From NCBI GenBank assembly GCA_029204225.1, contig CM055095.1, positions 51,931,836 to 51,995,835 on the forward strand: 64,000 nt of DNA, given 5' to 3'. The DNA is from Diphasiastrum complanatum. Taxonomy: Eukaryota > Streptophyta > Lycopodiopsida > Lycopodiales > Lycopodiaceae. Position numbers and translations under genes: made by a program. Of this stretch, positions 1-12,768 are shown one piece after another. Numbering within the stretch: position 1 is the first letter of the stretch; each line of letters opens with the position of its first letter. The notes under the pieces were generated by a model. That model saw only the letters and a list, made by a program, of their open reading frames with translations. It was not told where the DNA came from and did not search any database.

Positions 1-600
1 TCCTAGACCATCTGGGCAAATTCTCATGTCACAACCAGACAAAATCAAATATTGTTCGATGGCACTACCAACACCATATAGTGCCTTAACCTAATACTAA
101 ACTATAGGTTAACCATTCTTTTAATTAGTTAGCCATGTGTATATAACCAACAACTTATCAGTTGTTCCGTTAGCTAAATTTAGTACCTACTAGAGAGAAA
201 AATTGTATTGTTCTTTCTATGTATTACTATAGGGTATTGTCTTAGAAAGAACGCCTCTCTATCTGCATTCAGACTATATTTTCTACATGACTAATCTATC
301 AATGTTCCAGCAATTTAAGTTGTGTATGCTGAATGCTTATTTCTTTTCATTGTCAGATAGATTCATGCCCACGGATAAACTTACTCATAGATTATAATTG
401 CTCTCATGTGACTGATAGCACTACTCGATCTATAGTTCTAATAAACATACCCAAGCTGCTTCCGCAAAGCTAAATCTGATAAACAAGATCATTTGTGCAT
501 GGCTACGGAATCAGGTGTTTAGATCCAACAACTTTGAAGCTATGATCAAGTAAGACAAATTCTGATCTATCTGAGTATGATAGACATAGTTGTATGTATT
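1..600. other. No gene recognised; possible old LTR end
   Basis: I see no open frame or domain here. A TATA-like GTATATAACC near 135 and a TTTTCTACA end near 288 would suit a worn LTR on the plus strand. There is no second copy in the window to confirm it. Confidence 0.3.
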
Positions 601-1025
601 AAAGATTCCCCGCTCGCTTCTCTCTGTCGCGATAGGAATAGCACCGAATCCCAACACCATTGTCCACTAAAATGCTAACTTCATGTCCTCTAACAGTGTA
701 ATTCATTTGGCAAGAATGAAGCAGTACGAAAAGAACAATCACACTCACAATTAACCCTTTTAATTTCCAACGTCAGATTTTCTTTACTTGGCATCTCAAT
801 GACTTGAGCTACGTCTTTCTTTCGTTCTGGACAGAATTACATAACGTGTCCAGGTTTACTACAATGAAAACACACATTTGTTTTTCTAGTATTTTTCCCA
901 GACAAATGTTTCTTTTGTCTAAACTCAGATGGAGCTTGATCCGGTTCGTCAAAATACTTGGATTTATTTTCACAAACTTTTTTCTGTCTCTTCTTTTGGC
1001 TAGGTCCAGATGGATTAGCCTATAA
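600..1025 (-). pseudogene. Ty3/gypsy gag zinc knuckle and start of protease, decayed
   Basis: Read on the minus strand, about 1020-845 encodes a basic gag tail ending in a CCHC knuckle (C-F-H-C-S-K-P-G-H-x4-C). One codon inside the knuckle is a stop, near 850. About 70 bases further on, after a frameshift, 690-610 reads GHEVSILVDNGVG, which matches the active-site strand of a retropepsin with the DSG core changed to DNG. In the family, gag packages RNA and the protease cleaves the polyprotein. Here both are broken. It lies back to back with a plus-strand gag piece that starts at 1026. Confidence 0.6.
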
Positions 1026-1787
1026 TTGCTTACTAGATGCCACCACTGTGGATCAACAGATGGAAGTCCTGTTGAATCAAGTGAAAATCTATCTGCATCG
1101 AATTTGGTCTTTCAGCCTAAACCATTTCCGAGGGAGATGAAAGAGAAAAAACTCAAGGTTGTATATGACTGGTTAACCAAGTGGACCGGTTATTTTAATC
1201 TACATGGAATTCTTGAAGATAAAAAGATTGAGAGTGTAGTTCTATTCTTCCGAGGGAAAGCTTCATCATGGTGGTGTGACCTACAACTGAAACCTACCAC
1301 ATGGGAAGAGTTCATGGAAGTGTTTAGAAAGCCGTTTGTGGTTATGGACTACTCAGACTTCTACCAAAGGTTTGTCAACTGCAAAAGGGGTACTCGAAGT
1401 TTGGACTTGTACCTACAAGATCTTATGGATTTGTGGAACAAGGTTCCCTCATTCATTGCAATACTGGCATTGTGGTGGTTTATCCTAGGTATGCTGCCTG
1501 CAGATTATTAGAATGAGTGCAAGTGTAATGTGCTTTAAGCTTTTGATCACGTCGCACGAGTCACGAAAGAGTATGAAAGGCACTTGCCACGTCACCCTGC
1601 CACCTAGGCTTCACATGTGCGAGCAGTAAATGACCAAAAACCAAGTAGGAGGGCACACTTTTCCAAGGTGATATGCTCAAAAATCCATCTCCAACCCAAT
1701 AAGCATCCAATTAGAGGTTACAAGCACTCTACTAAGGTTCATAAGAGAGGCATAGAGGCTTCTATCAGGTCCGGAAAGCAATCATAA
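1026..1787 (+). pseudogene. Ty3/gypsy gag (retrotransposon gag domain) fragment
   Basis: The frame has the usual gypsy gag spacing: aromatic residues around WLTKWTGYFNLHG, then VVLFFRGKASSWWCDL, WEEFMEVFRKPF and DLYLQDLMDLWNKVPSF. The first 161 codons are open. The same frame then runs to about 1787 through three stops and still looks gag-like (DHVARVTKEYERHL). No protease follows. Gag forms the particle shell. I infer an old truncated copy. The 5' end meets an opposite-strand gag/protease piece at 1025. Confidence 0.65.
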
Positions 1788-2781
<994 letters not shown>

Positions 2782-3140
2782 TCAAACTCGTCCCGATATG
2801 GTGATATAACGGCTTGGGCTATCGCTAAAACATCATGTGCTTGGAAAGATTGGACTAGGTTTTAAAATGCTATTCAAGGCTATTAAATATTATAACTTCT
2901 TTTGGACATGAATAACAATTGTCGTTCAACTATGTCACTTATCTTCCTCACTAAACTAACTTGAGCGGTTTTGTTTTGTAGGATGGTGGCAGGTATCAGT
3001 TGGACGTCTTGAAAGTGGTTATGCTTTATGGTGCTTTTTAGTTCTGTATTTTACTTTTCAGCTGTATTTTACCTTCTTGGATTATGAATAAAGGCTTCAA
3101 AGAGCTTCAGTCTTGCTTTGTCAAGATGAACTAAGTGTAG

Positions 3141-3997
<857 letters not shown>

Positions 3998-4375
3998 ATG
4001 GCTACAAATGGAGGCTTCATCAGTGGAGAGCTTACCTCAAGCAACTATTTAACTTGAAAGGTGAGAATGAAGTCTCTACTTGAGATGAATGAGTTGATGG
4101 ACATTGTTGTAAGTGTGGAGGAGAGGCCTTTGGCACCTCAATAACAATTGAGGTATGATAGGAGGGCAAATAAAGCTCTTCATGTTATCAAGATGAATCT
4201 GACTAATGAACTTCTCAAGAAAGTTGGTAAGTGTACGTCATCTAGTGAGGCTTGGAAACCTTGAAGAAGGTTTATGAGTCCAAGTCTACATCAAGGGTTC
4301 TGATCTTAGGAGGCAAATTTTTCAATGTCTTCAAAAGAATGATGAAAATGCTCATGCTTTTGGATTGGTGATCAG
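3998..4375 (+). pseudogene. Copia family A gag fragment
   Basis: Starts with MATNGGFISGE and continues with VEERPLAP, then ANKALHVIKMNLTNELLKKVGKC. It aligns with the gag frames at 11265 and 56385 (UBN2-type copia gag). There are in-frame stops after the start and a frameshift near 4260. It breaks off near 4375 against an opposite-strand gypsy RNase H piece. Gag would be the capsid protein. This copy cannot make one. Confidence 0.75.
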
Positions 4376-4378
4376 TCA

Positions 4379-4905
4379 TCACCGTAATCTGGCACCATAG
4401 AGATAATGCTTCCAGATTTTTAACGTGTGAATGACCACAAAAAGCTCCTTCTCAAAGTTAGAATACCTCAACTGAGCAGAATCCAACTTCTTGCTTTCAA
4501 AAGCAACTGGTCTACCATCCTGAAAAAGGACCGCTCCTATAGCAAAGTCTCTGGCATCCGTAGCAACCACGAAGGGTCGACCATGTGTAAAATTGGAGCC
4601 ATAGAAACACATTGCTTGAGAGTTTCAAAACTCTCATTCATTTCATCAGTCCATGCAATCAATGGACTTCTTCTACAACTACATTTTTTCTTGACCAAGT
4701 TAAGAACGTTCATTAAGGGCAATGCTATTAAGGCATAGTCCAAAATGAACCTGTGAAAAAAAATCCTGTGAAGCCCAAAAAAGTTTTCATATAACGAATT
4801 GTCTGAGGTCACGGCCATTCCTGTACCTTACGAACTTTGTTATAATTGATTTCAAGACCTTTATTAGATATGACATGGCCCAGGTATTTGAGTCTAGTTT
4901 GGAGC
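4379..4905 (-). pseudogene. Ty3/gypsy reverse transcriptase C-end and RNase H N-end
   Basis: On the minus strand, about 4905-4800 reads YLGHVISNKGLEINYNKV, the gypsy RT thumb motif, with a stop after VQEWP. Then comes a connection segment (FETLKQCVSMAPIL), then RNase H with FVVATDARDFAIGAVL and KKLDSAQLRYSNFEKEL. The family enzyme copies RNA to DNA and degrades the RNA strand. The piece lacks the RT core upstream and is cut at 4379. At its 5' end it is fused to copia RT (see findings). Confidence 0.8.
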
Positions 4906-5651
4906 AGATCATTGCGGACATCAGTGAGCCGATGATGGATTGAAACATGTAGCGCTTCATCTCTTCTTTTTCTGCTTCAGTTTGAAAAGGTTGTTCCTTT
5001 GATAGATTTAGTCCAGGGTCGAGTGGAAAGTAACTTGGTTTGCAGTTGGCCATTCCATACTTTTTCAGCACATTGTTGAGATATTGTTGCTGACTGATAA
5101 AAATCAATCTGCTGGGTCAATCTTGTTGGATTTGGATTTCGAGGCAATAGTGGACTGGATCCATCTGATACAGACTTGAAGTAGACATTCGAGTTTGGCG
5201 AGTTTGGAATAAATCATTCTCTATCAGAAATGTGTTGATCTTCTAGAACTAGTCTCTTGGTGACTATTTTAGCCTGTAGAGCGCCTTGTGGATTTTACAT
5301 ACAAGGTGTTGATGCTTGCTGTTGAGTTTGCATCCCTCTGGCTGCGTCATATAGATTTTCTCTTCGATGGTTCCATTGAGGAAAGCGATCTGGACATCCG
5401 TTGAGGAGTAGGTGGATTGAAGCATGTTTGACAACTGGGCTGAAGGTTTTTGAATAATCAAGATCTGGAATCTGAGAAAAGCCTTTAGCAACTAGCCTGG
5501 CCTTGTAACGATTTAGCCTTTCTTCAGCATCGTACTTCACCTTGAATATCCATTTGCATGGAATTGGGTTTCGGTCTTTTGGCAGCTCAATGACTATCCA
5601 TGTTTGATTCTCCATCAAAGAATCGAATTTGTGTCCATCGATCCTTTCCAC
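4906..5651 (-). pseudogene. Copia B1 reverse transcriptase, broken
   Basis: Minus-strand pieces show NQTWIVIELPKDRNPIPCKW, KYKARLVAKGFSQ-like text, TFSPVVKHASIHLLL, then in another frame VQIAFLNGTIEEKIYMTQPEG, and further on ISQQQYLNNVLKKYGMANCK and SIIGSLMSAMIC. These are standard copia RT blocks. The region holding the YVDD catalytic loop is missing between about 5264 and 5110. Frames change at least twice. The copy is not functional. Confidence 0.8.
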
Positions 5652-5852
5652 TAGTCAACATCAAGAGTAGACATTGCCTCAGAAACGATGTTTGGTTTCT
5701 GCACAAAGTAGCAGGTCGGATCATCCATAAATCTGGATGGAGGCTGGCTGGACCTATTCGACCTTCTAGATTGAACTTCGGTCCTCTGATGTGGGGACTC
5801 GTTGAGGTTTTGACTCATTGTCTGAGTTAGTGTCGATATTTAGTAGTTGAAT

Positions 5853-6560
5853 CTATGGATTGGAATTTGGTTGCTTTATCCTTGGGTTGAATTTATCAAC
5901 AACTTTTCCCTTGTGGTCAATGAACCGGTCTTCCATGAAAATGACATCTCTACTGGTAAATGCCTTCTCGGTATACAAGGGACTTCTAGCATGCTTGCTG
6001 ATAATACAGCTTTCGCATGGAGAAGTTGGCTTGTTGACCGAAGGCAGATCTTGTACTAGACTTTGAGTTGACATTTGTTGAATAATGTTGAAGTTAAGAT
6101 GGCCAAGTCTGAAATTCCACCGCATATCAGTTGATTCAGAAGTGGCTGTGTGAAGAACTTGACTGTTAGAAGTGACCTCATTTCTTTTGAATTCAACTCT
6201 GACTGTTCCTTCACCTTCGATGGAATGTGATGAGTTGTCTCCAAGTTGCACAACTTGAGAGTGGGTGAATGACTTATAGTCTTTGAACTAGTCGCGATGG
6301 TGAGTCATGTGCTGAGTTGCTCCAAAATCTAGATACCAGGAATCAATATCCCGTTGTTCTCTAACTTTGGTTATGAAAGTTGCTTCATTTTCTTCTTGTT
6401 GCGGATTTGAGTGACTGGTTGTAGTACTATGTGCTTGTTGTTGAAATTGCTTCTTCTTTTCGTTGTTGTATTTCAAAGTTTGGCAGTCCTTGATTTTGTG
6501 GCCAGTCCTCTTACAAAATCTACATAAAAGGCTCTACACTGGTTGGAATGATTAAGAACT
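5853..6560 (-). pseudogene. Copia B1 zinc knuckle, protease and pre-integrase remains
   Basis: From high to low coordinates the minus strand reads a knuckle C-R-F-C-K-R-T-G-H-K-I-K-D-C (about 6530-6490), then a protease core DSWYLDFGATQHMTHH with DSG changed to DFG (about 6340-6290), then WNFRLGHLNFNIIQQMS and CESCIISKHARSP (GAG pre-integrase/HHCC region), then SRDVIFMEDRF from the end of integrase. The integrase catalytic core between the last two is deleted. Stops and shifts separate the blocks. Confidence 0.75.
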
Positions 6561-6661
6561 TGAATTCGATCTTGAACTGAAATTTGGTCCAGACTGCATG
6601 TTGCTCTTCTTGTCAATATAGCCTGACTTTGTAGATCTCTTGGATCTAAACTTCAGATTTT

Positions 6662-7264
6662 TTAATATAGAGCTTGAGGATCCGATCCTGAGCCTGAGAA
6701 GGATGCTGATCTTCTGATCTCCTCTTGTAGAAGTAGAGATATTACTCTTAATAGAGTGAGGCGCCCCTGGGTAGAAATTGCCATTACCAAATTTTTGTAG
6801 GCTTCAAGTAGACTTGATAATAGAGTCATGAGTGCATTAGCATCTTTTATGACTGAGCTAGTTGCAGTCATCTGCCCCATTAGATTTTTGAAGGTGTTAA
6901 GATGACTTGAAACACTATCTGCATCAGACATTCTGAGGGTGAAGAATTTCTTCCTTAGATGAAGCTTGGAAGTAACGTCTCTGATGTCGTAGAGAGTTGC
7001 TAGGATGTCCCATGCATCCTTAGCAATCTGTATATAGCTTATCTGAGTATCCTTGATGTTGAGTTTGATCATGGCAAATGCTTTGCCATCTCTTAGTCTC
7101 CACTTGGTGATGATGGTTGTATCACCTTCTGGTTTGAGCTCTGTGCCATCAACGATGTCCCACAGTTCATTGGCTAGACGTATAACCTTCATCTTGAATT
7201 TCCAGAGATGGGAGTTATCTCCATCGAGTTTGTCAATGAGAGATGAACTAGATGATGGATCCAT
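6662..7264 (-). pseudogene. Copia B1 gag (UBN2 type)
   Basis: About 200 codons open from MDPSSSSSLIDKLDGD. Blocks include LWKFKMKVIRLANELWDIVDG, IKDTQISYIQIAKDAWDIL, SKLHLRKKFFTLRMSDADSV and LMTLLSSLLEAY, all shared with B2 and B3. The start is the Met that aligns with the other two copies. Gag would form the particle. The frame ends early, so the knuckle at about 6530 lies in another frame. Confidence 0.85.
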
Positions 7265-7395
7265 TTTGATTGAACGAGATCTTTGGTAGAAACAACAATT
7301 GTCGGAATACTGTTGGCTGCGCATTTGCTAGAAAGACATCTTGATAGAAACAAGACTGATCATCCGCAGTAGAAATGCAGATTACTGAAATGCCC

Positions 7396-7407
7396 TCTCT
7401 GATAACA
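7396..7407 (-). other. Primer binding site of B1, mutated
   Basis: The minus strand reads TGTTATCAGAGA. The other copia copies have TGGTATCAGAGC (initiator Met tRNA), so two bases differ. Confidence 0.7.
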
Positions 7408-8000
7408 TGTCTTGAAACATGGGGATGACCGCGGCAGCGGAAGCTCGCAACTTTGAGCATAGGCATGTAGGAACGGAGACACAACAGTTAGCAACAGAAA
7501 TATTCACGAAAAATGATTCAAACAAATTGCGCAAATGAACAATACAATAGTGAGACAAAAATTTCACTCCGATTAATATCAATAGTGAGTACAGTGACTT
7601 GAAGTAATAACTTCAGCTTGTTGAGCGTGATAACACTGGCTACAGATAACTCTGATTGAAAAGAACACTTACATAGCTTGATTCAACTAGTACATATATT
7701 TACAAGTGTCGAGTGACAAATATCTTATAAGCCTTAAATGCCATTTACTCCAGTTTTGTATGTGTACAAAGTTGGTAATCGCCTTTACGATATTTGGTTG
7801 TCCAACTATTTTTAAGGTTGATGATAAGTTGGTGACATCAGTCTGCCAATGTAGCAAAAACCTAGAAAACCCGAAGGTGCCCTTAAACTGAAGGTATGTA
7901 AATCCCAAAGGCGCCTCTAGTGCGAAGGCATAGAAAATGCGAAAAAGATGAAGGTGGGCCTGAAATGGAATGCAATGGGAACATCTATGCAATTCACTAT
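7408..8000 (-). repeat. 5' LTR of B1, partial
   Basis: The minus strand ends in TTTCAAGACA next to the primer site. It matches the B3 LTR (56878-57995) over blocks such as CTCAACAAGCTGAAGTTATT, GTAAATATATG and GCACCTTCGGGTTTTC. The match fades towards 8000, so about half of the 1.1-kb LTR is left or recognisable. Confidence 0.75.
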
Positions 8001-8519
8001 CATTTACGTCTAGTTGCCCTACTAGGCCAAGTGAATCAATGGATCATTTAGTGGAATAATGTGGCAACCAAGGAGACCACTTGGGCACAAGCAAAATTGG
8101 GTCTTATCATTATGTCATAGGCAGTACTGGCTAGGTTGACACAAATCTATTCATCTTGTTGAGACTTTGTTGTGCTTCAAGGAGAGGACTTGCCAAAAAT
8201 TTTTAATTTGTGGAGTATTGAATATTATATCATTCACAATGTCCACTAGCATATACATTTTACTTTGGCTTGTTTTGCCTTTATAGCCACATGTAGAAAA
8301 AAAAAACACTTGGGCAAAAAGTGGCCTGACATGGAAAGTGTGGAGAATCATGTCCATATTGGACCAACATGAGAGAATGCTCATTAGTCTTTAGCACATT
8401 ATACTCTTGGCCATGATAGGAGAATATGCCAAGGTGGCACCTATTATTTATGGCTGTATAGGTGCATGCACTTGACTGCCATGCATGTGTGGGCCAACCA
8501 AAATCCAAGGCCTCAATAA
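8001..8519. other. Non-coding stretch, nothing recognised
   Basis: No domain or clear repeat seen. It may hold the worn left half of the B1 LTR. Confidence 0.3.
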
Positions 8520-9420
8520 AGTTGTGTGGTTTGGGGAAGGGATGATGATTCCTACCATGTGTCTTGCTCTCATGTAAAAGCGCTATAGACGTCTTGAGTT
8601 GTGGAGAGATGATGACATCACCTTGGGATAAGATTGGTGTCGGCTAATAGTTGTAAAAATGACTCCTCAATGCTTGGTGATGTCCTTAAGCCACCAACGA
8701 TGCACGGTGGCGGGCCCACAATTAGATGATATTTAGCAAGGAGTGTATCCTCAATAAGGTCAGTCTACCATGTGTCTTGCCCTCATGTAAGCACTATAGA
8801 CGTCTTAATTTGTGGAGAGATGATGACCTCACCTTGGAATAAGATTGGTGCTGACTATAGTAGTAAAAATGTCTCCTTGATGCTTGGTGATGTTCTTAAG
8901 CCACCAACGATGCACGATGGTGGGCCCACAATCAGATGATATCTAACAAGGAGTGTATCCTCAATAAGGTTGATGATGATGCCTACCATGTGTCTTGCCA
9001 TCATGTAAAAGCACTATAGACATCTTGATTTGTTGAGAGATGATGATGTCACCTTGGGATAAGATTGGTGCTTTGTAAAAATGTCTCCTCTATACTTGGT
9101 GATGTCCTTAAGCCACCAACGATGCACAACAGTGGCTTGGCAGGCCCACAATTAGATGATATCTAGCAAGGAGTGTATCCTCAATAAGGTTGGTGCGTGG
9201 TTTGGGGAGGGGATGATGATTCCTACCATGTATCTTGCCCTCATGTAAAAGTGCTATACATGTTTTGAGTTGCGGAGAGATGATGACATCACCTTGGAAT
9301 AGGATTGGTGCCAGCTAATAGTTTTCAAAATGTCTCCTCGATGCTTGGTGATGTCCTTAAGCCACCAATAATGCACGGTGGGGGCCCCACAATTAGATGA
9401 TATCTAGCAAGGAGTGTATT
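8520..9420. repeat. Tandem repeat, unit about 215-240 bp, four copies
   Basis: The anchor CCTACCATGTRTCTTGC recurs at about 8551, 8764, 8982 and 9222. Each unit also carries GGAGAGATGATGACATCACC, TTGGTGATGTCCTTAAGCC, CACAATTAGATGATATYTAG and AGTGTATCCTCAATAAGG. Copies differ by small deletions. The same unit occurs at 28332-28868. Confidence 0.92.
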
Positions 9421-10951
9421 TTGCAAAAAGACCGAGCACAATCCCATCCTCATCCAATGGTGCACAATAATCTTTCATGGTCTATATATCACCATAGTGT
9501 GCCATAGGCATTTGCATAAATAGGGAGTGGGGCCTTGTGTAGCTCGTTGTTGCATGGTGTTGGGCCCTACATAAGCACACAACAACTCATCATGCGCTAG
9601 AAGATAAAGTAAGTGACCGGAAAGTGTGGGAAGATAAGCTTCCCACCAAAAAGTGTGAGAATATAAAGCCTAAAACCAAAAGTGTGAGAGCAAGTACTTT
9701 GGTTTGTGAGAGTTGCTAATCAACTATCCTCCCAAGAAGGAAGGCAAAATAACTCAAAGAGGAAAGAAGATCCATTCATTCACATCTCAATTATCCTCCC
9801 AAGAAGGAAGGCAAGATAACTCAAAAAAGAAAAGAAGATCTATTCATTTAGAGGTTCAAACTTTTTTCTCTTGCATGTAATAGTTTGTTTGAACAAAGAC
9901 CTCAGTTCTCAGTTCTCAGTTCTAAAATTGTCCTTTAAAGATGTGATGCATTTGTCTATGGTGGTAGATCTTTCATATTCCCTGCTATGTGACGTTGCTC
10001 TATCTGATGGCTTTGAGCAACCAGTTTCAGGGGTTAATTTGGCCCAAGGATGGCCAAAATACGTGCCTTCTAGTCTTAGTTATCCTTTTTCAAAAAATTG
10101 GCTTGCAAAATGAACTGAAACTTTGAAAAGAAGATTTTTAATGAAGAAAAGTTTTTTCTACCCTTTGGGTCTAATTTGAACTTCTGGTTGAAGATTTTTA
10201 ATAAAGAAATGGCTATTTATTCCTTTCCATTCTCAAGGGCCCAATAGATTCTCTCAATCCAACGGCCCTTGATCAATTCTATCAACACCATCTTGGCCTC
10301 GATCTTTCCAAAGCGTGATCCGACGGTCATCAGCGAATATGTGCACCAATCCACTTTTTTGAGCATGTTGGGCACTTTAACCTGCTACCAGCCTACTCGC
10401 CTTCACAACCAGCGACCTGCCCACGACTTCTCCTCCTTACCAAATTGGCCTACCACCTGCCAAACTAGAGTCAGGCCCAATATGGCCTAAATGACTGACA
10501 AACCTGATACATGCCCTCGAGTATAGCATAACGAAATCAAAATCCACTGTATAGTCTAATTTCCTACCAAAGTGGCTACTCGGCTAACCCAAGTAGCCGG
10601 CTACGAGACAAGTGCCTGACTGATATGACAATAGTGGGTCACGTCCCAATCACTACTGAAAACAGTAAACTGACTAATTGTACAATAAATACAATATCAC
10701 ATTTGAAGCTTATAAAATGTATATCAAATTAACTCTGATTTCTAACTACAACATGCAACGACTCTTCAGATATCCTACGTGTTGGACCCTGTCTTTTTGG
10801 TCTAGTTAGGACATTCTTTATAGCAATTCCTTCTGATACAATCAGAACATTCAACGACAAATTGATATCGAAGTCGACATTCACTTTGAATGTGAGTGGT
10901 TTCTCCGCATACGAAGCATATCTTCTGAAGTGCTGAAGGGAAAATGGCATG
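9421..10951 (+). other. Non-coding, LTR-like start region with a short tandem duplication
   Basis: A TATA-like GCATAAATAGGGAG at about 9512 lies downstream of the tandem repeat. A block starting ATCCTCCCAAGAAGGAAGGC is duplicated in tandem at about 9725 and 9790. TCAGTTC is repeated three times near 9902. No convincing protein is seen from 9870 to 10951. The features suit a worn LTR with its leader, but no partner LTR was found. Confidence 0.35.
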
Positions 10952-11264
10952 TGAAAGATTCAACTACTTTCATCATATTTTGCTACATTTTCAAATTTGG
11001 CATATTGAGGCCAAAACTTGTTTTAGACTTAGAGATTGACTTCTTCAAAGTTCATTAGTCTAAATGTCATTTGAATAAACATTTTTTGAAAGTGTGATAA
11101 AGTTAAAATGCGAGTTTGAGATTCAAATATGAATAGTTGGGTATAGAATCTAGACCCAAAAATAGTAGGGTTAGCATTTTGGTGGGAAAGCCAAGTGGCC
11201 AAATAGGGTTTGGACCTACCATAAAAGGATGTAACTCGTGGAGAGAGCTATCTTCTCTCTTCTC
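10952..11264 (+). repeat. 5' LTR of A1, 3' half deleted
   Basis: Matches the first half of the A3 LTR (55134), including TATTGAGGCCAAAACTTG, a TATA-like CCATAAAAGGATG at about 11220 and GTAACTCGTGGA. It stops just after TTCTCTCTTCTCTATA and runs straight into gag. Confidence 0.85.
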
Positions 11265-12400
11265 TATAATGAATGATGTTTTGGATATTATTGTAGGTTT
11301 GGAGGAGAGACCAGCAACACAACAAGATCAATTGAGGTATCACAAGAGGGCCAAGAAGGCTCTACACATGATAAAGATGAATGCTACCAATGAACTTCTC
11401 AAGGAAGCTGGTAAGTGCACATCATCTTTGGAAGCTTGGAATTCTTTGAAGAAGCTTTATGAATCCAAGTCTACTTCTAGAGTGTTGACTCTAAGAAGGC
11501 AAATCTTTTCTTGTTCACAAAAGAATGAAGAAAGTCCAAGTACGTTTGTTTTGAGAGTGAAAGCATTGAATGATGAGTTGGCTTGCATTGATGAAAGCAT
11601 TAAGGAAGGAGAGCTTATTCAAGTAAAACTTAATGGCTTGTTGGATGCTCATGCTAACATTGTTCAAAGTATTGCTATTCAAAAGACTTTGCCAAGTTTG
11701 ATGGATCTTCAAGAGATCTTGATCAATGAGGCATATAGGCATCAAGCAAGAGGTGGATCTACATCGACACTTCAAGAGGATGCTATGTTCACAAAGGGCA
11801 AATTCAAGGGCAAAACCAAAAGTAAGTGGGTCTAAAGGGAAAGATCAAGTGGATGCTTCTTCAATTGGAAAAAAGAAGGATAGATCAAAGCTCAAGTGCT
11901 TCTATTGTGGCATCAGAGGACACTTTGCAAGTGAGTGCTACAAGAAGAAGAGAGATCAAGGAGACAAGCAAGGTAATATTACCCTTGATGAGGATGGTTT
12001 GGATGTTCAAGATGCAAATGATGATGCTTTTGTGATGTCTTCATGTATGCTTGCTAATGATGGAGATCTTGATCCTTGGTGGATTGATAGTGGAGCAAGT
12101 TCACACATGACCTTTCACAAAGAGTACTTCACTTCTTTGTTGGCATATGGAGATGACAAGAGGGTGATCTACACGGCCAATGATGGTGAGTGTGCAATCA
12201 AAAGGATTGGCACAATTCCAATTTCTCATTCTACAAATAGTAATGTTCATTTGGAGGATGTCCTTTTTATTCCATCTATTACCAAGAATTTGCTAAGTGT
12301 GAGCCAAATGCTAAGTAAAGGCCTCAAGGTGGAGTTTGATGGAGATGCTTGTTTGATAAATAGGAAGGATGTCTTGATTGGAAAAGGTAAAAGACATTAG
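11265..12400 (+). pseudogene. Copia A1 gag, zinc knuckle and protease
   Basis: The gag core is open from the LTR junction to 11835 (MNDVLDIIVGLEERPATQQD, SRVLTLRRQIFSCSQKNEES, LKEAGKCTSS). A shift near 11825 puts the rest in another frame: knuckle C-F-Y-C-G-I-R-G-H-F-A-S-E-C at about 11899-11940, then the protease site WWIDSGASSHMTFHKEYF at about 12079, with a correct DSG triad and a good flap region (NLLSVSQM). Gag packages RNA and the protease releases the mature parts. The first about 30 gag residues are lost in the LTR-gag deletion. Confidence 0.85.
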
Positions 12401-12404
12401 AGGA

Positions 12405-12768
12405 GTTCTAAATCCAAAAATGACCCTTTGTAAAGATTCTTTTTATATTTTTTCTCAAATTTTTCTTACACATGGACCAATCAAAACACCCAAATTTGAA
12501 ATCTACGTAACATAACTTTTTGAGTCCACATTTTGATTCCATACTAAAAATGACATAACTTTTTAGTGGTAAGTCCGAATTCAGCCGAGTTTGGTGCATT
12601 AAAAAGCGCTCAACAAGGGTTGTCCAATGATATGTTAGACAATATAATTTTGAGCAACGATTAAAAAGTTATGGCAAGTCAAAAGTATTAGTATTATAAT
12701 ATTTTAATAATAAATAACGCATCTTGCACAAATTCTTAAAGGGTCTTTTTGGAACTCAAAACTACTCT
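12405..12768. mobile_element. MITE-like insertion in A1
   Basis: About 360 bp of AT-rich non-coding DNA interrupts the A1 frame between protease (ends 12400) and pre-integrase (12775). Its ends are imperfect inverted repeats: TCCAAAAATGACCCTTT at about 12412 and, on the opposite strand, TTCCAAAAAGACCCTTT ending near 12760. I could not fix a target duplication. Superfamily not assigned. Confidence 0.65.

Larger units (their letters stand above)
4906..8000 (-). mobile_element. Copia family B, copy B1, truncated
   Basis: Minus-strand order is LTR (8000-7408), altered primer site (7407-7396), gag (7264-6662), zinc knuckle and protease remains, pre-integrase, a short integrase tail, then RT (5651-4906). 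The integrase core is deleted. The 3' part of RT, RNase H and the 3' LTR are absent, replaced by gypsy sequence at about 4905. Related copies are B2 (14845) and B3 (56878). Confidence 0.8.

Noticed and set aside
8520-9420. Regular repeats considered as a CRISPR array
   Set aside because: Units are over 200 bp and fully repetitive with no unique spacers, and the context is plant nuclear DNA.
10729-10950. 73-codon minus-strand frame before A1
   Set aside because: No domain and no repeat partner; length within chance for this composition.
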